Part shown: piece by piece, positions 1 through 6,845 of the stretch
How the letters are laid out: every line of letters starts with the position of its first letter
Position numbering within the stretch: the stretch's first letter is position 1
NCBI GenBank assembly: GCA_965243185.1
Contig: OZ251531.1
Coordinates: forward strand, 2,232,001 to 2,296,000
DNA length: 64,000 nt
Direction: 5' to 3'
Source: CBDBCU01 sp965243185
GTDB lineage: Bacteria; Chloroflexota; Dehalococcoidia; Lucifugimonadales; UBA3495
Program-made: the position numbers and the translations under genes
The notes under the pieces: generated by a model
What the model was told of the DNA's origin: nothing
Database searches by the model: none
The model's input: only the letters and a program-made list of their open reading frames with translations

Positions 1-908
1 GGCTGCTGGTGAATATCACTCTGCCGTTTATTTTTCTGGCCGGCAAACTTTTGGGGGAATGGATTGAACAAGGGGAATGGCGGCGGATTTTGGCACAAGG
101 CCGGTTTCTGCTGCTGTTCTTACCGACGCTGGTTATGGCCGGCATCCTGTACGGCTTGCTGACTTTTGCCGACCCGGACATTCCCTTTTCCCTGACGCAC
201 GGCAGCGTTTCGGCCGGCGCGGCGCTGTTGGCCTTGGCGGCGGCTTGGCTAATCCGGCGTACCGGGAGTGGCGGCGCGGCGTTAGCCGGGTTGGGGATAG
301 CCGCCTTGCTGCTGGTATTTACCGGTTTCACCGCCGGGCGCGCTGCCTATACCTATGACGACTCCAATGTGGAAATTCTGGTTTATGCCCAAGGCGGCGC
401 CGATTTGACGGAAACTTATCAAATCCTGGCTCAGCAGGTAATTGACGGCCCCGACCCGGCGGCTTTAGCCGACAATCCGGTAGTCGTGGACTACGACCTG
501 TGGTTTCCCTTTCAGTGGTACGCCCGCCACTGGAAAGCGGAGGATAAACTGCGCTTTGCCTGTTTCAAGGCTGAGGACAACGGCGGCTGCGAACCGGTAG
601 CGGCGGATACCCAAGCCGCCGCCTTGCTGCTGACGGATGCCCACCGCTACCGTGGCGGGAGTATGCCGCCCCACTACCGGCAGGAGGGGCCCAAGCGCAG
701 CTTGCTTTGGTTCCCGGAGAGCTACCGCCGCCCCGGTGAAAACCGGCAAGCCGAAGGGCCGGGCGCGGAGTTGAGCAAAGACCTGGATTTTTTCCGGGGG
801 GCGGCCACGAACCGGGACTTGTGGCATCAAGCCCTGAACTATTTGCTGTTCCGGGAGCTTAACTCGGACTGGTTCGCTGCCGAATACTACACTTACCTGC
901 CCAAATAG
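1..908 (+). CDS. Membrane glycosyltransferase-like protein, C-terminal part (5' end outside window)
   Basis: The frame is open to the left edge, so the gene begins outside the window; the GTG at position 9 is not needed as a start. The visible part holds about three hydrophobic segments in its first 110 residues. A soluble tail follows, with an Asp-Asp-Ser-Asn stretch, a 'WFPFQWYARHW' motif and a Tyr-rich end. This arrangement resembles the C-terminus of Agl23/TIGR03663-type GT-C proteins, which sit in the membrane and use lipid-linked sugars. That family call rests on memory of the tail motifs. It lies upstream of a UPF0104 membrane protein and an FAD oxidoreductase in the same direction, which suggests an envelope glycoconjugate locus. 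Confidence 0.6.
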   Translation, partial: LLVNITLPFIFLAGKLLGEWIEQGEWRRILAQGRFLLLFLPTLVMAGILYGLLTFADPDIPFSLTHGSVSAGAALLALAAAWLIRRTGSGGAALAGLGIAALLLVFTGFTAGRAAYTYDDSNVEILVYAQGGADLTETYQILAQQVIDGPDPAALADNPVVVDYDLWFPFQWYARHWKAEDKLRFACFKAEDNGGCEPVAADTQAAALLLTDAHRYRGGSMPPHYRQEGPKRSLLWFPESYRRPGENRQAEGPGAELSKDLDFFRGAATNRDLWHQALNYLLFRELNSDWFAAEYYTYLPK

Positions 909-945
909 CCCTTTTCCGGTATCGGCATACCCGCCTTGGGCAGTG

Positions 946-951
946 TATAAT
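946..951 (+). promoter_or_regulatory. Possible -10 element upstream of the UPF0104 gene
   Basis: A perfect TATAAT lies in the gap after the glycosyltransferase, about 100 bases before the next start. No good -35 box is visible at the right distance, so this is weak evidence of a separate promoter. Confidence 0.35.
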
Positions 952-1052
952 ATCCAGTGGCGCGGCGCGCTGCCCGGTGTTGCCCGGGCGTCCTGAAGCG
1001 CCGCAACCCGGGCCAATCTATCAAGAATCCAACGGTTTCAAGGACGGTCTAA

Positions 1053-2129
1053 TTGAGCATCAACAACTGGCGGCTTTGGGTCGGCATCGGCGTAAGCGCC
1101 CTGTTCATCCTGTTCCTGTTGCTGTCCATTGACGGGGCCAAACTATGGCAGGTAATGCAGGCGGCCGATTACCGTTACGCCATTCCCGCCGCCGTCATCT
1201 ACTTTATCGCGGTCTTTATCCGCTCGGCCCGCTGGCAGTATGTACTGTCCCCCCTCCGCGCCATCCCCCTCCGCCGCCTCTATCCGGTAGTGGTTATCGG
1301 CCACGCCGGCAACAATGTGCTGCCGGCTCACATGGGAGAACTAATCCGCGCCTACTACTTGGCCCAGCGGGAGCGGTTCAGCGGCAGCGCGGCATTGGCG
1401 ACCATCGGCGTGGAGCGGGTCTATGACGGACTTACCCTGCTGGCCTTGGCCGCCCTATCGGTGCTGCTCTTGCTGCTGGCCGGCGAGTTCACCGGCATCG
1501 GCGATTTTTCCCGGAGCGCCATCGTCATCACCGCCGTTGGCGTGGCCGCCGTATTTTTCTCCGGTTTTGTGGTGGTTACTCTGCTGGCTGTCGCTCCCGG
1601 CGCGGCCCGGCTGCTTTACCGGCTGTCCGACTTGCTGCCGGCCCGGTTCCGCGCCCAAGCCCGCGAACTCATCCACAGCTTTATCGAGGGTTTGACTATC
1701 CTGTCCACGCCCAAACAGCATTTTATGCTGGCCCTGCGGACTTTGCCGGTCTGGTTGGGCGAGGCTGCCGTCTATCTGACCATTGCCTACTCCTTTAACA
1801 TCCAGGGCCACTTTGACAGCGCCATTGCCTTTGTCTTTGCCATCGTTCTGGTAACGGCTACTTCCAACCTGGCCTCCGCCTTTCCCTTTGCCATTGGCGG
1901 CATTGGCCCCTTCGAGCTGATCTCCCAGCTGACCTTGGTAGTGTTGGGCGTTCCCCCGGAAGTAGCCCTCAGCTACGCCCTGGTCGCCCATCTGGTCGCC
2001 CTCTGGCTGCCGGTCAACTTGGCGGGCTTGGCTCTGATGCTCAAGCATAACCTTTCCCTGAAACAGCTGACCGTCCCCGCCGAATACGCCGACCCGGTCG
2101 AACCATCCCAACCGGCCCGGGGGGTGTAG
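1053..2129 (+). CDS. UPF0104 / lysylphosphatidylglycerol synthase-type transmembrane protein
   Basis: The 358-residue product has about eight hydrophobic segments. It carries features of the UPF0104 (AglD/LPG synthase TM) family: an early 'FIRSARWQYVLSP' segment, 'GHAGNNVLPAHMGELIRAY', then 'IGVERVYDGLTLL' and a late 'FAIGGIGPFELI'. Members act in lipid-linked sugar or phospholipid handling in the cytoplasmic membrane; the substrate cannot be read from sequence. The start is TTG, chosen because AAGGACGG precedes it at a workable spacing and no ATG fits. Its stop lies three bases before the ATG of the FAD oxidoreductase, so the two are probably cotranscribed. Confidence 0.8.
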   Translation: MSINNWRLWVGIGVSALFILFLLLSIDGAKLWQVMQAADYRYAIPAAVIYFIAVFIRSARWQYVLSPLRAIPLRRLYPVVVIGHAGNNVLPAHMGELIRAYYLAQRERFSGSAALATIGVERVYDGLTLLALAALSVLLLLLAGEFTGIGDFSRSAIVITAVGVAAVFFSGFVVVTLLAVAPGAARLLYRLSDLLPARFRAQARELIHSFIEGLTILSTPKQHFMLALRTLPVWLGEAAVYLTIAYSFNIQGHFDSAIAFVFAIVLVTATSNLASAFPFAIGGIGPFELISQLTLVVLGVPPEVALSYALVAHLVALWLPVNLAGLALMLKHNLSLKQLTVPAEYADPVEPSQPARGV

Positions 2130-2132
2130 CCG

Positions 2133-3461
2133 ATGCGTGTCGGAATTATCGGCGGCGGCGCGGCCGGCTTGGCCGCCGCCTACGAACTGACCAAACAAGG
2201 CCACTACGCCGAAGTCTTTGAGGCCGCCCCTTTCCTCGGCGGCCAGGCATCCACTTTCGAGGTCGGCGGCGGCCAGTTGGAACGCGGCTATCACCATCTC
2301 TTTGTCAGCGACACCGCCATTACCGACCTGATTCACGAATTGGGCTTGGGGGATAAGTTGGCGTGGCTGGAGTCCAAAGTCGGCTTGTACCACAGCGGCC
2401 GCATCTGGGACTTTTCCACCCCCATGGACTTGCTGCGCTTCAAGCCCCTGTCGCTGGCCCAACGCATCCGCCTGGGCTTGTGGACTTTCGCTTTGCAAAA
2501 AACCCGCAACTGGCAGAAGTTCGAGGGCATCACCGCCCAGGAATGGCTAACCCAACATTTGGGCGCGGCGACCTACCGCACTATTTGGGAGCCGTTGCTC
2601 CGCGGTAAGTTCGGCGAATACTACGACCAAATCAGTATGACCTGGATTTGGGGCAAAATCTATCTGCGGGTGGCCTCCCGGGAGAAGGGGCTGCAAAAGG
2701 AACGCTTGGGCTACCCGATGGGCAGTTTCGGCGAAGTCTTTGACCGCTTGGGCGCGCGGGTTGTCGAGTTGGGCGGCAATGTGCATATCTCCGCCCGCGT
2801 CCACCGCATCGCCGCCGCTGACAATGGCGCGGCAACCGGCTTGGAAGTGCAGTTATACGGTCAAGAACCCGAAATCCGCAACTATGACGCCGTCATTGCC
2901 ACCACCCCCTCCTACATCTTTACCCGACTGGCACCGCCCTTGCCTGACGCCTACCGGCAGCAACTGGAAAGCGTCCGCTACCTGTCGGCGGTGCTGCTGA
3001 TTCTGACCCTGGACCGCCCCCTGTCGGCAAAGTATTGGCTCAATGTAGCCGACCGCACCTTGCCTTTTGTCGGCATCATTGAACACACCAATATGATTGA
3101 CCAATCCCTCTACGGCGGCCGCCATATCCTCTACTTGACCAACTACACCCCCCGGGATAGCGACCTCTACCGCAAAACCCCGGAGGAACTGCTGGACGAA
3201 TTCGTCCCCCACCTGCAAAAAATCAACCCGGCCTTTCACCGTTCCTGGATTCAGGAATACTACCATCACAAGGTGGACGGCGCGCAGCCCATCATCGGCA
3301 TCAACTACGGCCGCCAAATGCCCGACCACCGCACGCACTACAAAAACCTCTACCTCGCCAACACCACCCAAATCTACCCCGAGGACCGCGGCACCAACTA
3401 CTCCGTGAAAATGGGCCGGGAAGTAGCCCAAATGGTGTTGGCCGATAACGGCGTCGGCTAG
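2133..3461 (+). CDS. FAD-dependent amine oxidase-type oxidoreductase
   Basis: The N-terminus has a dinucleotide-binding motif (GIIGGGAAGLAAAYEL) followed by an acidic residue at the end of the second strand and 'GGQASTF', the GG-doublet of the amine oxidase/protoporphyrinogen oxidase/carotenoid desaturase superfamily. The 442-residue length fits. A 'GYHHLF' stretch follows and the C-terminus carries 'YPEDRGTNYSVKMGREVA', the usual FAD-closing helix. UDP-galactopyranose mutase-like and desaturase-like proteins share this fold, and the context (glycosyltransferase plus UPF0104) favours a sugar- or lipid-modifying role. The exact substrate is unknown. Confidence 0.8.
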   Translation: MRVGIIGGGAAGLAAAYELTKQGHYAEVFEAAPFLGGQASTFEVGGGQLERGYHHLFVSDTAITDLIHELGLGDKLAWLESKVGLYHSGRIWDFSTPMDLLRFKPLSLAQRIRLGLWTFALQKTRNWQKFEGITAQEWLTQHLGAATYRTIWEPLLRGKFGEYYDQISMTWIWGKIYLRVASREKGLQKERLGYPMGSFGEVFDRLGARVVELGGNVHISARVHRIAAADNGAATGLEVQLYGQEPEIRNYDAVIATTPSYIFTRLAPPLPDAYRQQLESVRYLSAVLLILTLDRPLSAKYWLNVADRTLPFVGIIEHTNMIDQSLYGGRHILYLTNYTPRDSDLYRKTPEELLDEFVPHLQKINPAFHRSWIQEYYHHKVDGAQPIIGINYGRQMPDHRTHYKNLYLANTTQIYPEDRGTNYSVKMGREVAQMVLADNGVG

Positions 3462-3540
3462 AAAAGCAATCGGCCGGCAAACCCGGGCAAACCAACGGAG
3501 TTTGCCACCGCCGCTGACCGGTGCATTACCCCTTCCCGGC

Positions 3541-3549
3541 TGGTATAAT
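3541..3549 (+). promoter_or_regulatory. Extended -10 promoter for the small Tat-signal gene
   Basis: The sequence is TGGTATAAT, a perfect TGnTATAAT extended -10. It lies about 40 bases upstream of the GTG start at 3589. An extended -10 can work without a clear -35, and none is obvious here. Confidence 0.65.
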
Positions 3550-3588
3550 ACCCCCCAACATCGTAACTCGAACCAGGGAGAGCTACCC

Positions 3589-3810
3589 GTGCTGAAAAAG
3601 AACACCGCAACCGTTGCCAACAACGGGCAGAGCCGCCGCCGTTTCCTGGCGGGACTCGGCATCGGCGCCGCCGCCGTAACCCTCCTTTCCGCCGGCTTGC
3701 TGCGCCGCGGCCGCCAACCCGACCCGGCCATGGCTAAAGACTTCCCCGGCCCCGACTCCATTTTTCACCCGATCCAAGACCCGCGCAGCGATCCCCGCCG
3801 CCAGGGTTAA
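3589..3810 (+). CDS. Small protein with twin-arginine signal
   Basis: The 73-residue product carries 'SRRRFLAGLGIGAAAVTLL', a good Tat signal or signal-anchor: the RRxFL motif and then a hydrophobic stretch. Only about 40 residues follow, rich in Pro, Asp and Arg, with no recognised domain. I chose GTG at 3589 because AGGGAG lies eight bases upstream; the longer open frame beginning at 3502 would start upstream of the promoter. Either it is a tiny exported peptide or the remnant of a larger Tat substrate. A bidirectional terminator follows. Confidence 0.6.
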   Translation: MLKKNTATVANNGQSRRRFLAGLGIGAAAVTLLSAGLLRRGRQPDPAMAKDFPGPDSIFHPIQDPRSDPRRQG

Positions 3811-3814
3811 AACC

Positions 3815-3877
3815 GGGCGGCCATTGCCCGCCCACCATTCCCGGTAAAATGAAAAGCGGCCGGCAGTACTGCCGGCC
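3815..3877. terminator. Convergent terminator region with two hairpins
   Basis: Between the Tat gene and mutL, which converge, lie a GGGCGG/CCGCCC hairpin and a perfect 20-base palindrome (3858-3877) around a central AGTACT. On the minus strand the palindrome is followed by TTTTC, so it fits an intrinsic terminator, most likely ending any plus-strand-opposed transcription arriving from mutL. Confidence 0.55.
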
Positions 3878-3914
3878 TCCCCATCCCTTTACAGCCTCCC
3901 GCCCCGCTGATTTT

Positions 3915-5663
3915 CTACCGCCGCCCGAACTCCCGCTCCATCTGATAGGAACTGAAATGCAGCAGCGTCGGCCGTCCGTGGGGGCAGGTATGGGGATTGT
4001 CCGTAACCTCCAGTTGTTCCAGCAGGGCGCGCATTTCCGCATCGGTCAACGATTGGCCGGCCCGGATGGCGCTGTGGCAGGCCACGGACGCCGCCAGTAT
4101 ATCCTCCCGCTCCTTCAGCAATCCCTCAAAGGCCGCCAAATCCAGCACATCCCGCAGCGACCGCGCCGGGTCTTGCGTGGTCAGCATCGCCGGCATTGCC
4201 CGCAGCAGGTAGCTGTTGCCCCCGCCAAACGGTTCCACCTCAAATCCGTAGGTTTGCAGGAACTCCCGGCTGCCTTCCAGCGTCTCCAACTGCCCCGGCG
4301 TCAACTCCACCACTGCCGGCGACAGCAGCGGCTGCGCCTGAACCTCCCGCTGCGCTGTCCCCTGCACAATGCGGTCAAACAAAACCCGCTCGTGGGCTGC
4401 GTGCTGATCCACCAGATACATCCCGTCCGGGCTTTCCGCCACAATATAAGTCAACCGCACCTGTCCCACCACCCGCAAAGCCGGCAAAGCCTGCTGCGGC
4501 GTCAAGGCGGCCCCTACCGGCCCGGCGCCGTCCTCCCCGGCCCTGGCGTCCCTGCTAATTGCCGCATTGCCCGGACTGCGCGCGTCAAAAGGACTGCGGA
4601 AAAACCCCGGAGTCCCGGAATTGCCGCCCGCCCCGATAGTCCGCACCGGCCCGCTAATATCCCGCACCGGCGCGGCCGCGACCAACGCCGCCCGGGCCGC
4701 TCGTTGCAGTGCCGCATATACTTTCCCCTCCTGATGAAACCGCACCTCCCGCTTTGCCGGGTGCGAATTCACATCCACCGCATCATAAGGCAGCGTCAAG
4801 TTCAGCGCCGCCAAGGGGTAACGCTTTTCCGGCAGCAAACCGTGATAGGCTTCCTCCAAGGCAAAGGACAGCAGCCGGCTCTGTATCCACCGCCGGTTGA
4901 CGAAAAAGGTCATATAAGTGCGGTTCGCCCGGTGCAGGTTGGGCGCGCCGGCAAACCCCGCAACCCGATAGCCGGTCTCTGGGTCTTGCCCGGCGACTTC
5001 CAGCATTGCCGCCGCCGCTTCCGCCCCATACACCGCCAGTAAAACCTCCGCCGGCCGCCCGCTGCCCGGCGTGGCTAAGGCTTGCCGGTCGCCCAATGTC
5101 AAGCGGAAAGCGATTTCCGGGTACGCCAGCGCATAGCGGGAAACCAGCTCGTGGACGCGGCCGCCCTCAGCATTAGCCGATTTCAGAAACTTCCGCCGGG
5201 CTGGCAGATTGCCGAACAAATCCGCCACCGTCACCGCCGTTCCCGGCGGCCCGCCTTCCGCCCCTTCCTTCAGCAGCTTGCCCCAGACGAAATCAATGCA
5301 ATAGCACCGGTCGGCAGCCGCCGGCCGGGTGGTCAAAGTCATTCGGGAAACGGCGGCGATACTGGGCAGGGCTTCACCGCGAAAGCCCAAAGTGCCGATA
5401 GCGTCCAACTGCTCCGGCCCGCTCAGCTTGCTGGTAGCGTGATGCTGAAACGCCAGCGCGACTTCATCCGGCGGGATACCCGAACCGTCATCCACCACCC
5501 GGATGCGCTCAATCCCGCCGCCCCGGATTTCCACGCTGATGCGACCAGCCCCGGCGTCAATGGCATTCTCCACCAACTCCTTGACCACCGACGCCGGCCG
5601 TTCCACTACCTCGCCGGCCGCAATCTGCGCCGCCAATTCCGGGGACAGCAGTCTGATCGGCAT
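3915..5663 (-). CDS. mutL: DNA mismatch repair protein MutL
   Basis: MutL couples mismatch recognition by MutS to strand nicking. The N-terminal GHKL ATPase motifs are intact: 'ELVENAIDAGA', 'DDGSGI' and 'TLGFRGEAL'. The C-terminal domain has 'DQHAAHERVLFD' and 'ACHSAIRAG' plus 'CPHGRP', the hallmarks of endonuclease-type MutL found in bacteria without MutH. The last acidic residue of the DQHA(x)2E(x)4E motif is Asp rather than Glu. I chose ATG at 5663 (MPIRLLSPELAAQI), the usual MutL start, over a TTG two codons upstream. mutS lies about 1.2 kb upstream on the same strand, with two small genes between. Confidence 0.95.
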   Translation of the reverse strand: MPIRLLSPELAAQIAAGEVVERPASVVKELVENAIDAGAGRISVEIRGGGIERIRVVDDGSGIPPDEVALAFQHHATSKLSGPEQLDAIGTLGFRGEALPSIAAVSRMTLTTRPAAADRCYCIDFVWGKLLKEGAEGGPPGTAVTVADLFGNLPARRKFLKSANAEGGRVHELVSRYALAYPEIAFRLTLGDRQALATPGSGRPAEVLLAVYGAEAAAAMLEVAGQDPETGYRVAGFAGAPNLHRANRTYMTFFVNRRWIQSRLLSFALEEAYHGLLPEKRYPLAALNLTLPYDAVDVNSHPAKREVRFHQEGKVYAALQRAARAALVAAAPVRDISGPVRTIGAGGNSGTPGFFRSPFDARSPGNAAISRDARAGEDGAGPVGAALTPQQALPALRVVGQVRLTYIVAESPDGMYLVDQHAAHERVLFDRIVQGTAQREVQAQPLLSPAVVELTPGQLETLEGSREFLQTYGFEVEPFGGGNSYLLRAMPAMLTTQDPARSLRDVLDLAAFEGLLKEREDILAASVACHSAIRAGQSLTDAEMRALLEQLEVTDNPHTCPHGRPTLLHFSSYQMEREFGRR

Positions 5664-5687
5664 CAGCAAACCCCGGCCGGCAAACGC

Positions 5688-6125
5688 CTACCACAACGGC
5701 AGCACGGTGCCTTTCGCCCGATACTGCTTATCCTCGGAAGTCCCTGCCGTGGCAAAATCGCAGACGATTTGATAGACCCGGGCCATCTGCTGGTCCACAT
5801 TCCGCGCAAAAAAGTACGGCGGCACCCACGCCCCCCCAAAGGCCGCTACTACCTCCGGGTAATCGTCAATCACGAACTCCGGCTCAAAGGGAATCCGCAG
5901 CTCCTCCAGCCGCTCGTGAAAGTGGTGCGTCGGCTTCTCGTACACCCCGCTGATGAACGGGTTCAGGTGATGCTTCTCCACCACCTCCCACCGTTCCCCC
6001 ATCCCCGACCAGATGTAGATTTCGTGCTGGTCTTCCAGCAGCTTCTGAAAGGTCTCCTTGGTGCCGGGCCGCAGCGTGTCGTCCAGCCCCAGGATGGTGT
6101 AGTCCACATCAAAGAATATCTTCAT
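5688..6125 (-). CDS. Small HAD-superfamily hydrolase
   Basis: The protein has 145 residues and starts with 'MKIFFDVDYTIL', the DxDx(T/V) nucleophile motif of HAD phosphatases. A later 'EFVIDDYPEVV' supplies the motif IV acidic pair, and 'IYIWSGMG' fits motif II (Ser). The length suits a capless HAD enzyme. The substrate is unknown. It lies 24 bases upstream of mutL and is preceded by a candidate promoter, so HAD-mutL may form their own transcript. Confidence 0.8.
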   Translation of the reverse strand: MKIFFDVDYTILGLDDTLRPGTKETFQKLLEDQHEIYIWSGMGERWEVVEKHHLNPFISGVYEKPTHHFHERLEELRIPFEPEFVIDDYPEVVAAFGGAWVPPYFFARNVDQQMARVYQIVCDFATAGTSEDKQYRAKGTVLPLW

Positions 6126-6165
6126 CGTCCGACTAAAGTCCCCCCGACGGTAAAAATCGGCTAAA

Positions 6166-6192
6166 AGAATATCATAACCGTTAATATGTCAA
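6166..6192 (-). promoter_or_regulatory. Candidate promoter for HAD-mutL
   Basis: Read on the minus strand, a perfect TTGACA (6187-6192) is followed after 15 bases by TGATATTCT, an extended -10. The local sequence is AT-rich, unlike the flanking genes. The spacing is short, so confidence is moderate. Confidence 0.5.
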
Positions 6193-6240
6193 CAATAGAA
6201 TCATTGCAATTTTCTCCGTCTTTTTTGCCGAACCGCGACT

Positions 6241-6297
6241 CGTCCTTCCCACGAAAGGGGAATCCAGCGTCCCCGCAACTTCCGGATTCCCCCTTTC
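6241..6297. repeat. Imperfect inverted repeat, REP-like
   Basis: GAAAGGGGAATCC (6253-6265) is mirrored by GGATTCCCCCTTTC (6284-6297). The left arm with its flank (6241-6268) also resembles, with small gaps, the repeat at 37821-37849. It lies between the ArsC-like gene and the HAD gene and could end transcription. Confidence 0.55.
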
Positions 6298-6352
6298 TCG
6301 GCTCTCGGCAATGACCGGTTTAAGCGGTAGTAGCAATAACCGGCTAGACCCG

Positions 6353-6703
6353 CTACTCCAACGCCGCCGCCAGTGCCTTCAGGTTCGCCCCGATAATCAG
6401 CCGGTCGCCCAGCCGGGTTATCGGCCGCCGCAGCAAGCGCGGCTCCTCCAGAATCAGCCGACGCAGCTCCGCATCGGCCAGCTCCTGCCCGGCCAACCCC
6501 AGCTGATTCAGGCTAGGACTCCGCCACGCAAACAGCTCCGACAGCGGCGCCAATCCCGCCAGTTCCTCCAACTCCTCCGGCCGCAGCGGCTCCTTGAAAT
6601 AATCCCGTTCCGCCACCGCGATCCCCTTCTGCAAGAGCAACTCTCTCGCCTTGCGGCAGGAACTTCAACGCGGCCACCAGTAAAAAGTTGCTTGTTCCCC
6701 CAA
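6353..6703 (-). CDS. Predicted selenoprotein: ArsC/Spx-family thiol oxidoreductase with UGA in place of the first Cys
   Basis: A plain ORF search gives only a 95-residue C-terminal piece ending after 'LLRRPITRLGDRLIIG', the conserved ArsC/Spx tail. Reading upstream through one in-frame TGA (6665-6667) gives TFYWWPR-[UGA]-SSCRKARELL, which aligns with the family N-terminus where a CxxCRKAR motif is standard. The UGA thus sits exactly at the catalytic first Cys. The start is TTG at 6703 with GGGAGG six bases upstream, giving 116 residues, the normal family length, with UGA as codon 13. A SECIS-like hairpin follows the UGA. If Sec is inserted, the enzyme would be a glutaredoxin/arsenate-reductase-like redox protein. 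The alternative is a nonsense mutation, but the rest of the gene shows no decay. Confidence 0.82.
6631..6667 (-). promoter_or_regulatory. UGA codon and SECIS-like hairpin of the ArsC/Spx-like gene
   Basis: On the minus strand, UGA (6667-6665) is followed by 15 bases and then a 7-bp stem, GCGAGAG (6649-6643) with CUCUUGC (6637-6631), including one G-U pair. The apical loop is AGUUG. The loop begins 22 nt after UGA and has G at its second position. This fits the published general bacterial SECIS pattern: loop 16-37 nt from UGA with a G in the first two loop bases. No folding energy was computed. Confidence 0.7.
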
Positions 6704-6845
6704 AGCGTCCCTCCCGGCGGCTTGGCTAACTATCGGTATCCCCCGGCCCGCCGCCAATTCCGCCCTATTCTAGCCCCGGTCGTCGGGGAATTAAAAGGCA
6801 TTACCAGCGCGGTTTATGCCGAAATCCTTGCCGGCTGAACCCGCG

